Assembly (NCBI RefSeq): GCF_000143535.2
Contig: NC_037315.1
Coordinates: 1,054,001-1,118,000, forward strand
Direction: 5' to 3'
Source of the DNA: Botrytis cinerea B05.10
Lineage: Eukaryota > Ascomycota > Leotiomycetes > Helotiales > Sclerotiniaceae
DNA length: 64,000 nucleotides
The notes beneath the pieces are model-generated. The model made no database searches. It saw nothing but the letters and a program-made list of their open reading frames with translations, and was not told the DNA's origin. The translations under genes and the position numbers were made by a program. Positions 24,101-36,912 of the stretch are shown in pieces. The number at the start of each line of letters is the position of its first letter. Position 1 is the first letter of the stretch.

Positions 24101-26786
24101 CAGCAATTTAGAAGATCATGATTGCTTAGATTGATCGACAGCAACAAATGGTCAAGGCTTTGGTCAGTATGGAGACTCTGAAGATCCTATAGAAATGTCT
24201 GGTGAGGTTAGGGGTGTTTGTGATCCCTGCGATACTTTTACTCCGTAATCTCTCCAAAAGGAGCCCAGCCGCTGACACACTCGGAGACTAGAACCGGGGC
24301 TGTTTCCCTCATAGCATTTCGTTGAAACTTAGAAGGGAACCACAAGGTCAGCTAAAATTGACAAAGAGGACAAGATGAAATCTCTGAAATGGAAGAAAGC
24401 GGTGGAGAGGCCAAGAACCATTTACCCTTTACTCATTCCATGCTTTTCGTATTACCCGATCCGAAGTAACTGAGTTGGGGTTTCTGATTTTGGAGGATGT
24501 ATGCTAGTATCGGATCTGGAGAAAGTTAAAGTGCTGGTATGCATAAATGTAAGAAAAAATACAGGAAAACACATCGTATTCTCAAAGAACACAAATAGTT
24601 CCGAATGATACCTAGGTATTACTTCATTTGGACCTTGGTACTACCAAAAGTTTCAAGGGTCAAGGGGCTTGTATTGAGAGGGTGGTTTGAATGTGTGCAA
24701 TTGTGTGGAGAGGTAAATCCACGATAGTGCGGAACTAGATGTGCATCCATCTCAAAGATTGAACTATTCTTCGGATCTGGATTTCATTAAATTGTTTTTA
24801 CAAGGAGGGTCGATGCATTCTGCAAATCATCGTCACTCGGCGTTGTAGGAAGATCAATGAAGGAAGAGTGCAACCATAGGAAGCATATCAACCGCTGTCA
24901 ACTCTTCTTCAAATGTGTGCGGAACATATTCATCGCTTGAAGAAGACAGTAATAAGCAATCTTCACTTGAACAGTGGGTAGTCAGGAGCCAGGGCGTATA
25001 TGGTCTTAGTTTTACAACTTAGGGTTGTCACGCTCCTTAGAGGCAATTCAAATTTATTGGTGTGGCTGCATACTAACGTTTGATAATACAATACTGTACT
25101 ATCGAACAAAATAGCTATGAAGCTCGCCGATTCGCGCGAGTCGTCAGCACCAAATATGGACTATCGGACGCACTTGACAGGTTTGTCAGGATATTAAGCG
25201 GCGGTACCCGCCTACTGTTAGCTCATAACAGCTTTCAAGACCAATCCCTAGGTAAATTGAGTTATAGAATGATGAGTTCTGTAGTTTCTGTAGTTAGTGG
25301 ACCAGGAAAAAGCAGGAAAATACCTTGCCAAATGAATATGCGAGAAACCTTTGGTATGCACGACAAACTCTATTGATGAACTTTCCAACTTCCAATTCAC
25401 CCCCGACGAACGAAGGAAAGCCCACTTTCCATATAGCCAATCCACGCATGGTAGATCCCAAGAATAATTACCGAATAAATGGGTCATTATTCTTTCTTTG
25501 CTAAAGCTCTCGCAATTGCTTCCGAGTCTTGCTGCACCCCCCAAAATGATCCAAATCTCACCGGGATTGGCCCCATCATGGTATGCTTCCACTCTAGAGC
25601 CATCCTTTATCGAGCCACCATGAGCATTGTCTCTCTTGAGATTTGACACTATTAGTCCTGGGATAATAATGTCCTATGGGGGTGCAATCTGGTTTAGCGG
25701 ACCAAGATAACCACCGACGTTCAGTAGAATTTGGACTAGGTAGGACATCAGAATAGAAACGATGGCGCCAGAAGAACAAGGGTGCCAGGATACCAGGTAC
25801 ATAGTAAGGCATGCTAGGGCTGTAGATGGAGCTGGAGCTGACAGGCATTCGTTTTGATCCGGGTTGCCAATGTCCAGGGGGTGGAGCTGCTGGTTGGTGT
25901 CGTCGCATGCCTCCAGAAAGATTTGTTGATCCCTTTGTATAGATTATGCTTCCTGAAGAAAGCTTTGCCATCTTCCTTGCCACACATCTTAAATCGTTCT
26001 TGAAAGAGCCAACGTCAATCAACAATTGTTTAGACTTGTCATAGTCCTTTCCCTCTTTTCTCCTTCATTTCTTAACCATCGTTTTCTTGGCCACAGACTC
26101 GCTGTTGAAGAATTGTAGTCATCGTTTATAACTTCCGATATCTCAACGCCCAACCCTAAAAAATAGGATTTCTAGACTGTCCTGCTGTGGCTTGGCTTCC
26201 TCTTCTCTCATTTGTCGTCAGGACTGTTCAACTCCCACGGGCTGCTTATCCCCCCTCCCCCCCAAGAAGCATTGTTTCTCTCCGCTTGGAATTACCTGGC
26301 ACAAGTAGTCAGTTCTTTCTACCACACCTCAAGCCACAGATTTCCTTCGATTCACCTATCCTCCTGCATATTACATACTTGACGATCAATAATAATGGGC
26401 TCGTGAAGTCCCTGAAATCAATGCGCAACTGTATTTAATGCGTTTTCTTGCCGCTCGACTGTCCCCAGACCAATCTTCGACGCCAATAAAAAGTGCCGCA
26501 GCCTGCTTAATTCGACCTCATCAGAAACAATTCCGCTGTCAGCTCGCTCCTTCTGTGCATCGGATTCAATCTACCTTTGGGGCATCTTCCAACTAAATTT
26601 GAAAGGCGTCAAGTAGTGAATATTTGTATAATTATTCCCCGATCTTCAAAAATAAAAGGCTTCCTTCTTGGTATCAATTATCGTTAAAGTCGTGGAAAAG
26701 TTTGAGTTTTGGCGACAGACGGTTATTTTTTGGGGAGGAAGATATTCACTGGCACTCGACATTATACGCGGAAATAGCCTCAATTG
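18133..26786. other. Long gene-free stretch (8.6 kb)
   Basis: I see no convincing gene, tRNA or transposon here. Open frames are short and scattered over both strands. The longest (25594-26025 minus, 143 codons) has low-complexity, unassignable composition. Minor features are a TGTGTGG run near 23285 and AT-rich blocks near 19040 and 23400. The final kilobase is probably the leader and promoter of the Zn2Cys6 gene. Confidence 0.45.
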
Positions 26787-28345
26787 ATGGCAGTCTCTGT
26801 TCAAAGTCCATTCAGTTCCAAGTCCAGTCCCTGGAGTATGGCCGATTTACCACATCACAACTTCTCAAGAGGAAATCCGAATCAGATATCCCCAATGGCC
26901 TACCCGTATCATACCATGAATCAAGGTCTCGACCAAAATATGATGCCCAGTTACGATCATCACATGGAGCCAATTCGATCTCACTCACCTCTACATGGAC
27001 AAGGACCATCTCCATCCACTAGGGAACTTGAAGCTTCTTCCTTATCCAAAGCGACCAAAGAATCCAAAGCAAAACGATCAATGTCTACTCCGAATATCAG
27101 AACCTCTAACAACACTGATGCGGCTGCCTTGGCCTTGGTTAACGACAAGAGAAGAAACAAATTAGGTTACCATAGAACGTCGGTAGCTTGTGGTAAGATT
27201 TGTTCTCGTCCATCCAAGACAGATGCGATCCATCTTTGATGATGAAGTGGAAGATCAATGAATATACTAACTTATCTTCATAGGTCACTGTCGTCGACGC
27301 AAGATTAGATGTATACCAGCTCCAGCAGATCCTCAGAATCGATGCTCAAATTGCATCAGATTAAAAAAGGAATGCAATTTCTATCCAGTTGACCAACAAC
27401 CTCAGCCAGAACCTAAGCGTCGAGGCTCCAAAGCCCCAAGTGGAACTGGAGGAACCTCTCAATCATCTTCACCGTCAATCCCATCTAGCCAGATACCAGA
27501 CATGCAGCATAATATTCCTTACCATCTGAACATGCCATCAATACAGAACATAGGAGGATCTCAGATCAAAAAAGAAAGGAACGAAAGCTTTTCTCCCGAG
27601 AACAAGGGTGTGTAATTTGACTTCCATGTATTTCCATACTAACAGTTCCCCAGTCGTCACTTCATCACGTAACTTCGACTATAATGGTGGACAAACAGCT
27701 TGGATGGCACCAGAAGTCTCTCCAGGTACCAAACCTCCAACAGACATCTCTGGAAATTACTGGCCTGCCTCCCAAGAATCTCCAATGACTCCAGGGTTCT
27801 CACCTTACACCACCCCTAATATGCACCTGGCCAATGCGCAAAGCTGGCAAGGCAGAGGCCATCATGGTCAGCCAGAAACAAATCCAAGGGAGCCGGAATG
27901 GCCGGCACCACAGCGATCTGTTTCGTATAGCAATTTGGAAGGAATGCAGAACAGCCATCAACATTCCGCTTATGGACTTCCTAACCCGTCAGATTCATAC
28001 GCCTCAGCGAGAACTCGTGCTCCTAGCGGTGCAATATATCCGCCCAACATCACAACCACGCATCCACATTCCGCGGCCGAAATCTCATCCGCGTCAACAA
28101 TTGGAACAGCCTACACACATTCTGCAACTCCAATGTCGGCGGGACCTTACGCAGGCTGGACGCAACCGTATAATGGCGGTTATGCGAAAGTCTCACCTGG
28201 AGTTGATACATATGCTTCTTGGAATGGTGCCCAAGGAGGACAGCGCATTGTGGAAGAAGAAGAAAGTGTGGGAGGATATGGCGGATATAGCAGTTCTGGA
28301 GGCGGGGTCTATTATGCTGGCCAGCCACATGCAGCAGGCCGTTAG
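26787..28345 (+). CDS. Zn(II)2Cys6 transcription factor
   Basis: Three exons (26787-27192, 27284-27607, 27654-28345) encode 473 aa. The DNA-binding motif begins at Cys135 and runs as C-x2-C-x6-C-x10-C-x2-C-x6-C (CGHCRRRKIRC then CSNCIRLKKEC). It is preceded by the conserved NDKRRNKLGYHRTSVA block. The first intron falls inside the zinc cluster, right after the first Cys. A basic stretch (PKRRGSK) follows, then a Gln/Pro/Ser-rich C-terminal half and a Gly/Tyr-rich end. There is no visible fungal-TF middle homology domain, so the protein is short for the class. The conserved block resembles the S. pombe Moc3 type of regulator (from memory). It should be nuclear; targets are unknown. The ATG chosen follows a TTG in the same frame. 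Confidence 0.9.
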
Positions 28346-29393
28346 CGGAACAAGGCATACATTTCAATCGAACAACAGCACATCGCGGATCACGGTTACG
28401 TTTCTGGATTATTGGCGCATGGAATTGGTTATTCTTCCGGCATATATTGACTGTTTAATACAACAGAATTTGCGATTGGGGGTAAAATCTGGGCGGGGAA
28501 AAGCGAAAGCGATAAGGGCTTTTCGCCAGGCGCGATTATAAATGTAACCTCGCTCGAAGTCCTGAATGAACAAGACGAAAGGCGCCTTTTTGTATATACC
28601 GAACACAGAAAGTTTGGGAATTTCTTTACTCGGAACATCGGGGCCATCATGATGCGAAACGATATTAAATGGCTTGGTTTGGAGACTGGTTTTTACTATA
28701 ATTCTTTTTAGGAGGAAAAAGAGACAGCGATTGTTTTCTTTTATCGTTTGCTATTTTGAGATTTTAAAGTGGGATGTATCGAAGTAATCTCATGACAGCG
28801 GGGGGTTTTCCATGGACACCTTAGACAAATGAATAGAACGGAAGAGATATTATCACAAAAGGCAGGGATCAAGAAGACTGCTTCATCTCTGGGCATTTTG
28901 TATGAATGTAGCGATGTATGGGCAGGAGTTGTTAGTATACCACTCACCGGTTTTATCCATTTGTAAAGACAAGAAGACACAAAAATTGAGTGTCAGATTT
29001 ATGCCTACATGTGAAGTCATTGAAATGGAATACTTGAGCATATCGAAGTCACGAATCTAGATTTATATTGGTGGCGAGCAATTGAGGTTGTGTTTGCCTC
29101 AGGCATCCATCTTGCTTGGACCATGAGCCATGAGTGATGTCGTGCTCCAAACTCACCATCATTCGCTGTGAACTCCTCCAACAACCATATCATTCAATGT
29201 AATACGGACAAAACCTTCAACCAAGCCCCTGTACCCCGTGCAATTACCTACGTCGTATATTACAAAGGTACTTCCGGTATGTCTAGTCACGGGTTGAGCC
29301 GATTCGTCGGTATGTTCGAGGTATTTCTCCAGTCTCATCTACCTCTACCGGTGCTAGAGTATTTGTATACTTTGTACACCGTCCATCATCACC
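28346..29393. other. Intergenic
   Basis: 3' flank of the Zn2Cys6 gene and upstream region of the DUF202-like gene. No other feature is supported. Confidence 0.4.
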
Positions 29394-29925
29394 ATGAATA
29401 CCCTGCTGAATGTTCTGGAGCCACATCCGGAAGATAGATTACATCTACGCTTACACAGAGCGAGATCCGTTATTTTAACGGCGCAAGAGTTTGTCTCCTC
29501 TTATTTCCCCTTCTGGCCTTGAAATGGGCAGCAAGTAGTGCGGGGCTCTGTATATGTACCCACTGGCTGACATGTTTTGAAAATGATACAGACTTGTGGA
29601 AATCCGAGCTGCACAAAGAACCTTCGAGGGAGCATATATACGAACTGCTTTGGGACAATTTAGTTTCGCTTTGGTAGTATTAAAGATCTTTACGGCCGAA
29701 TTCTACAGTATTGGGGCCTTGTTCGCGACATATGGAGCCGGCATTCTAATGGTCAGCCTGTATAGGAGGTATGAGGGCAACAGGCAATTCTTCAGTGAAA
29801 TAGATGGCGATGGCATGGGAAGGAAGAAATTTAGGACCAGTGGGAATGCCGTGGTTGTTTTGACGACGCTGAGTCTTGTGGCTTATGTTTTACTGATTGG
29901 GTTGACCATAAGGCTCGAGACCTGA
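29394..29925 (+). pseudogene. DUF202-like small membrane protein, frame interrupted by TGA
   Basis: Exon 2 (29592-29925) encodes EIRAAQRTFEGAYIRTALG, three hydrophobic segments and a short tail. The R-T-x5-Y-x-R-T-x-L pattern is the hallmark of DUF202 (also found in VTC-complex proteins). The best upstream exon starts at the ATG at 29394 (MNTLLNVLEPHPEDRLHLR...). A GC-AG intron (29531-29591, donor GCAAGT, branch CTGAC) joins the two in phase, for 156 codons in total. However, codon 43 is TGA (29520-29522). All GT donors in exon 1 are in the wrong phase. So the gene may be inactivated, may use a start I have not found, or the TGA may be a sequence error. The membrane domain itself looks intact. 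Confidence 0.5.
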
Positions 29926-32900
29926 AATCTATGATTGAGCTGACTATATGGGCGGCACAATCAACGGAGCAAACATTCTACGCGGCACGGGGCTATTTTG
30001 GGCTCCAGATATGAGATGATCGATGTTATAGCTCGGGTCGGTTGATACAGGCAAAGATTAGGGGAGCAAAAGAGCCATCGAAATTCGGCATTGATCAGAA
30101 CCATTTTTCCAGAAACAAAATCTGACGTGGCATACCTCTTCAATCCAATTCTATATGAGGATCGCGACATTTACTTTTTCAATCTTTTCGGAAGTTGATC
30201 ATCTACACTACCTAAGACTTTCCGTGATGGATGTATGGGAGGCCACTCCGCCGGATGTCTTATTGCGAATGCGATCAAACAAGCAAAAAAAAAACCTTTC
30301 ACTTTGTGATTATGATCGTCATAACACCATGTTCGGAAGCAAGCAAGCTTATCTAGCGGATTCCTGAGCATTTTCGATCTGATAAGCGTCATCTCGAGTT
30401 GGCTTGCCTATATATGTTTCCCTCAGGTCCAGGGAACATATATCAAGAATGTAATTCCTGGCGATCATAACTAGGGAATGGTGCTGCAACACATCACACG
30501 TAATCTCAATGCATTAGGTCATGAACTGTGGTCTAAACCCTTGGTTCCAGTCGGAACACGTCCATAGTTGACCACTAGTGGTGGGGATGTCAGTCACTAG
30601 ACTTTCTCTTTGACCGCTGAAATAGTGATCTTTTGAGAAAAACTCTCCAGGACAAAACGCGTCAGCATCTAGCAGGTTTCCTTGGGAATTGGGAGGGGGT
30701 GATTTAATAGCCACATCGTCCACATTGAATACCTGATTCGATCGACTGCAAGCTTGTCGTTCCTGGATCATTTGAGTTTGGGAAGAAGCTAAGCTAAATA
30801 GCGCCAACACAAATTTGTACGATGCTGATATCCGACCGCACTAAACATGAAATTGGAGCTCGCATCCATGGTAGTGTCGGCTACGATTACATATCTCTTC
30901 TGAATCATCGTTAGACAATTATTTCTTTCTCGTCCCGCATCTGTTTTAGGGTGTTCTTTGGCCAGGTTGCGATCTTCCAACAGCTCTCTTTTCGAGACTC
31001 TTTTCGCAAGGACCGGAAATCTTAGTGAGACGCCAAAATTGGAATTTGAACTAATATTTGTTTCATCCTGATTGACACCTGCAGTCATGTACAAATTAAG
31101 GTAGATGAATGCCAGGGCCGTTTTGACGTAATCCCCGTGTTGGGTACTGCAAATGTCTCATAGTGTCATTTTCCGAGGTGACAAAATTGGCAGCCATCAC
31201 AAATTTAGAACACCACAGCTGCTTCAAAAGCACGAGGCTAGTGTGCGTTGCTAACGCACAATAAATCCTATGAATCTTACACAGAGTTCGTTTAGGTAAC
31301 CCCAAAGATATCGAGACGCATGAACATGAGTAATTTCATTCATGTTGACGACTCACGACCGTAAGTCGTGATGCCAGCATGGACTGGGACAAGTGAAGGA
31401 GTATTGACATGTCGGAATGGTGCATGGAATGCCGGCTTCATGCAAGCTCCAATGCATACCAATCGATTTGCGCTGGATTGGGTGTTCCCGGACTCTCCTG
31501 TCATATCGCTGCAGTAACAATTTCCAATAGCATGCATATCTACAGTGGTTGTCCATCTAGGAAAGGTACTTCGCAGGCAGTTCGAAACAACAACATTACA
31601 AGATTCAATCGAATATATGACTCAACTTTGTACGTCAGGAGTTCTTGTTTACAACAACACTTTTCAGTTCATTTGCTACAGCTATGGCTAGTTCATTCGC
31701 ATCTGCTGGGCTCAGCAAGATATATATCCAGTCAGTTCTAGCCATGATGAAACCACATATCAATAATTTAAGTTCATGGTCATATATTATATTTAACACG
31801 ATTGGAACTGCGCATTGTAGTTCCATTCCATCTTCTCACTTAGTGATCGGTTGAAATACCTTCAGCATCCAATCTGCGGCCTTTCCAGGCCAAGTGCCAG
31901 TGCCTTGCATGATTGTTACACAACAGAAGTGACAATTGACCGTCAGGTCGAATTTCTCACAGACTGCGCCCTGCCTGCATGATTTCCTTCTCCCGTAGTT
32001 GTCTACAATGCATATTAGCCATCCAGAATACTTCCGGCATCGTCAGAGTCCCCGACTCATTCGCCGAAGATGTATCATGCAGGCCAGTGCCGGCAGGAGC
32101 AGTTCTTCATATAGCATCGTCTTCGGCATTCAATTCAGCAGTTTTCACACTGTATCAAACGCTTCTTGCTTTCCTTTGGACGACTATCCACAATGAAGAT
32201 TCTTCCTTGTGTTAAAAAATCGAATTTAAAGAATATCAAACCCACAAAAATGCAGCGAAAGAGAAGAAAGTTTGTTTGGGAAGGGTGAGTATGCCAAGAT
32301 TCATTTATGGTAGAGTTGTATATGGATTTGAAACTGAATGTTTTACAGCGAAAGATACCAAGCCAGGTGCCTACGGTATTGACTCTCAGATGAACAGAAT
32401 CCTTTTCATAGACCGATGCCCTGTGATTCTATTCAGGTTTTGGAAGATGTCAGTCCTCAATATTCAAATGATGTATAATTGCGGAGATTCTACAACTATT
32501 TGGACTACGTACTGGACGTCTTACGAAGTACCTTGAATCCCTTGCGAAGGTCTTGTGGCAGAACCTGATTCTTCAATACCTAGGTATCTTGGGTATGCAG
32601 ACTTCCACGTAGACAGACCTGTGCTCCACAAGGCCCTTTCATAGAAACTACTTGAAGATAGGTAACTGATTACGGCTTGTCTGAAGGAGTTTGTAAGATT
32701 GGGGTGAGCAGAGGTCTTGGTTACTGATTGCATAGACAGAGGAAATATCCCAGTCGGAGAGCACGCCTGATCATCCGCACCGCCATTTACGGTACTGATT
32801 GACACCAGCCAGGTCACTCAAATAGTTGGCACTTGTTATCAACACATAAGGCGAATTGAACACATGGACATGCTCACCACAGGTTTTCGTTAATACGGCG

Positions 32901-34774
32901 AGTCTTTCACCGCGCCTATCTCCATTGCTCCATTTTCTTTGGCATCGCTTCATCAGTAATGGATCCACAGAACCAAGCAAATTACAGCTCAACAAAGCCG
33001 GATAACTTGGCAGGTTTGAAAGAAGTGCTCACATCGTAGCACTCTAGCTCCGACAATAATATCAAATTACTTAGGGTTCACGTACACACGTGATTGTCAT
33101 CGCCACAAATTCAATGTTGAACACAAAATTTCTGCAAGCTTGAGGCGCGTAACACCTAAAGTTTAATTCACTCTTGACTGTCACGACATGTCCTTTTCTT
33201 TTTAATTCCGAAGGTTCTTTGTATACAATATTAATTTATAACTCGGGGACCTTATGATATGGTCGCCGACCTCCCACGAGGTATCAGCAAACTTCAGCCA
33301 ATCAATACCATTCAGCTGCGAATTAACGCTTGTCGCAAGCGCTTGCTCTGCAGCGGGAGTTTATTGAGCTCGACTATAGCAGCATCAGAGTGAGCTTTTC
33401 CCCCACTGATAAGCGCTTGTCCTCAAATCAACAAACAACGAACAAACATAGGAACGACGATACATGGGTACTTGCTCAATGGTATTGTGAGCCTCAATTC
33501 GTCTATCACTTCCCACCTGTGCACCCTAGTATCACGCTATCGATTACCAACCCAACAAGGCTGAAGATTTCATCATCATTAATGTGCCCTTGGCTCAACA
33601 TCCATTACGATGTCGGCACTGCATGCAAGCTGAGATATTTCTGAAACGCCATCAATCACTGTCTAAGAATACACGGCTTAAAACATGTTCTTCATCGTTG
33701 TGGAACTTACGCTCGAAAAGGCGTACTGATCATCAACTAAGGTGCTTTTTAGTGTGTAATATTGACGTTTCGAAATCGTCACACGTCCAATCTATATCTC
33801 GATCCTTGAGATCAATAGTCTGCTCATGGGTCTACAATCAGCAAGAATCACTCAACGACCAGGGTAGTCAATCGTGAACAGATCACGATGTTCACTGAAT
33901 GCGCTCAAGGTGCCATTGTTCAATATCACCATCACAACTGAGTTGGATTGTTGTTTCTCCCAGCTGAGCAGATATTTTGCACTTGGTTTTTCGAAACTAT
34001 TCGCGCGATTAACAAATGGAGGAGAGAAAAAATGGAATGTCACCCGTTGAAAAGTTCAGATCTTCAGGTTGGAGTACGAGATCGCGGTCTGTCCAATATT
34101 GATTGAGCTGGTCCACACTACAGTTGGTACTCACAGGAAGATGTCGATTCGACAAATGGCAGTGAGTGATGGACGCCGCCTAGAAATGTTGTGGTAGCGG
34201 GTATATCCGCTCTGGAAACCACTTTGTGATAGGCACCATCCAGAGCTGGTGCACAGCCATTTCATGATCGGGCGACTTCCCTATTTGGATATCCCATTGC
34301 TGCCGGTTCTATTTTCACACGGCACGTCAGCGTTTTCTTCTCATCTTGATTATGGGCTTGTTCCTTTTAAGTACAGTAAGCATTTAAAATTCTGCTAGAG
34401 GCAATCCCTGGCCGCTTACAGGTTGAAAACGATGGAATTAAACAGTAGGTTAGATGACTAATACTAGCCCTACAGGCTTGCTCCAGAAGCTTCAAGAGAC
34501 GTTGAGTCTACTTGGATCCAACATGGCCAATATTCTATCTTTCCGGCAATCATCTTGAATATTTACAGCTGTGCCTCCAAGTTAAGGTATCGCCAATAGC
34601 AGCTTACGTAGAGCTCTATCAGGTCACAGGCTACTATTAGCCTGAGCGCTTTTTTCCTTTTAACCCGTCTTGCTCCGATTCCTTTGAACTTGTACATATA
34701 GAAATGGGTAGTTGCCTTCGGTTGTCTCTTGTGACTGTCTCTATATAAAACCGAATTCTCAAAATTTCAACACT
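29926..34774. other. Intergenic, no intact gene (4.8 kb)
   Basis: Apart from the secreted-protein-like frame at 30514-30810, nothing is supported. The last 100 bases contain a TATATAAAA element at 34743-34751, very close to the downstream ATG. Confidence 0.4.
30514..30810 (-). pseudogene. Possible remnant of a small secreted protein
   Basis: The minus-strand frame starts in a signal-peptide-like run (YKFVLALFSLASSQTQ) and continues for about 95 residues of balanced composition with three cysteines. No in-frame ATG precedes the hydrophobic run: an in-frame TAG lies about 15 codons upstream. An ATG-initiated run (ATGGATGCGAGC) exists just upstream in another frame. It could be a frameshifted copy, a gene with an unseen first exon, or chance. 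Confidence 0.25.
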
Positions 34775-36912
34775 ATGGCATACAATCGACAGGTCGAGGT
34801 CTTCAGAGAAGAAGAATATCCTATGATGAGAGGTGAGTTCACACAATGATTCCAAGCTGATAGAATTCCCAATCGCTAAATTACAACACAGGGAAAACAT
34901 ATCTTGACCATGCGGGCACAAGTAAGACTTTAACACATCACTCCTATCATCCCATTGATTTCAAGTCATAATTTCTGATATTTGATCTTACTGCTCGCCA
35001 GATAGCCAGATTCATACTTCTGGTCTTGGACAATTATCTACATCGCAGAGCGCTAACCATGATACATGTAGCTATATATGCGAAGTCTTTGATTGACAAA
35101 TTTTCCAAAGAGATGGTGGAAAATCTCTATGGAAACCCACACTCGGCATCAGCCCCAGCGCAACTTTCGGGGTATGTCGTCGACTCTGTGCGTGAAAAGG
35201 CATTGAGATTTCTTGGGGCCGATCCTGTTCATTTTGATCTAGTCTTTACTGCAAATGCTACCGCAGCGATAAAGTTGGTCGCAGAAAGTTTTAGAGATTT
35301 GGCGCTAGAGAGCTCAACGTCGGGATCATTTTGGTACGGCTATCATAAAGATGCTCATACGAGTCTCGTTGGTCCACGAGAACACACCAATGGACAGCAT
35401 CACTGCTTCGCAAACGACCAAGAAGTAGAAGACTGGTTGCTTGGCTACAGATATCCTCCAGGAAGAAGGGAAGATGATGAAACGCCAGGAATTCTTGCAT
35501 TTCCGGGGCAATCAAATATGACTGGCCGTCGACTACCTCTCTCCTGGAGTAAAAAATTACGGAGGTCGACTCGCATTTCACATCAGAATACCTATTCTCT
35601 GTTGGACGCCGCAGGCCTTGCGACAACAACTCAGCTTGATTTCAGCGATCCCGATGCGTCTCCTGATTTTACTGTTCTTTCGTTTTACAAAATATTTGGC
35701 TTCCCCGATTTAGGAGCTCTGATAGTTCGCAGAAAATCGGCACATATCCTGACTTGGCGTAAATACTTCGGCGGCGGTACAGTATCATCTCTAACCGTAA
35801 TTCATGAGGCATCCTACCACAGGAAAGATGCCACGATTCATGATGGATTAGAAGATGGTACATTACCATTTCATTCGATTATTGCATTGGGGTGTGCCAT
35901 CGATGTGCACCTTGATCTTTATGGCTCAATGACCAACATATCCAAGCATACGATGTTCCTTACTCGGCGCCTCTACGAAGGCCTATCAAGCATTCGCCAC
36001 TCTAATGGCCGTCCTGTTTGCGAAATATACCATGACGCAACTAATACACACCCTTACACAGACGCCGCCACCCAGGGCGCTACTGTAGCATTCAATATTC
36101 TACGGTCGGACGGTAGTTACGTGTCGTATTCGACAGTAGAACAGTTGGCCAACCGGAAAGACATATACGTACGAGCTGGTGGGCTTTGCAACCCTGGAGG
36201 CATCGCAAGTTATCTCAAGGTAGCACCTTGGCACTTCAAGCGAGCTTGGTCAGCCGGTCATCGCTGTAGCGAGTCTGACAACACGGAGATAATCAATGGA
36301 AAGCCTACGGGCGTGGTACGAGCCAGTCTGGGAGCCATGTCGATCCTTTCCGATGTCGATACATTCCTTGCATTTATGCTGGAAACATTCGTTGAAGACA
36401 TAGGGCAAACAGTTATCATTACGGCGCAGCCGCGGAAAAAATTGCCAGACAGAAGTCAGGGGGGCGTTGGCCCGGTTGTCGTGAAAGTACCCGGAAATTG
36501 GCCTATTAGAGAGCTTTTTCCCATCAACACGGGATTGAAACAGAATTCAGTGGAACAGCCGCTAAGGCGGTATGAGATGTACGATTATGGGGTTGATCGA
36601 GGGAGACCACGGACAAGCCATTCAACAACTTACCGTTCTCCAGTTCATCATCTTTCAACCGGATCAAATGATAGTGCGATAGTGATGTCGGCAACAGAAG
36701 TGAAACATTGGGATGATATTCATAAAAGAGGGGTCCACGAAACTTGGCCCGAGAAACGGGAAAGAAGATATTCGAATGAAAATGAAAAGGCAAAATTAAA
36801 ATTGGAGTTATGGCCGACGGAAGAGAAGGGGAAAAAACCGGAAAAGACGTTATCGAAAGCCAAGAGTTTTTGGGGCTTGAATAAAGTCGTCAAGGGCAGG
36901 ACCAAGGGGTAA
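34775..36912 (+). CDS. Molybdenum cofactor sulfurase-like class V aminotransferase, no MOSC domain
   Basis: Three exons (34775-34832, 34892-34921, 35072-36912) encode 642 aa. Splicing restores the hallmark N-terminus TYLDHAGTTIYAKSLIDKFS. The apparent ATG at 35026 lies inside intron 2 and is not used. The fold is NifS-like (PLP, Aminotran_5): GNPHSASAP, TANATAAIKL, LLDAAG, the PLP lysine 236 in SFYKIFGFP, and the active-site Cys402 in RAGGLCNPGG. These match the sulfurase domain of MOCOS/HxB/ABA3 enzymes, which place the terminal sulfur on the Moco of xanthine dehydrogenase and aldehyde oxidase. Those proteins carry a C-terminal MOSC domain. Here the last 150 or so residues are instead basic, Lys/Glu-rich and probably disordered. 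The protein is therefore a single-domain paralogue or a persulfide donor for another partner. The substrate is not known. Confidence 0.88.

Noticed and set aside
25594..26025. 143-codon minus-strand frame
   Set aside because: Low-complexity Pro/Ser/Trp mixture without domain or splice support; likely a chance frame.
35026..35073. Coding start at 35026 for the sulfurase-like gene
   Set aside because: This segment lies inside an intron; splicing from 34921 to 35072 restores the conserved LDHAGTT motif, and an ATG there would remove it.
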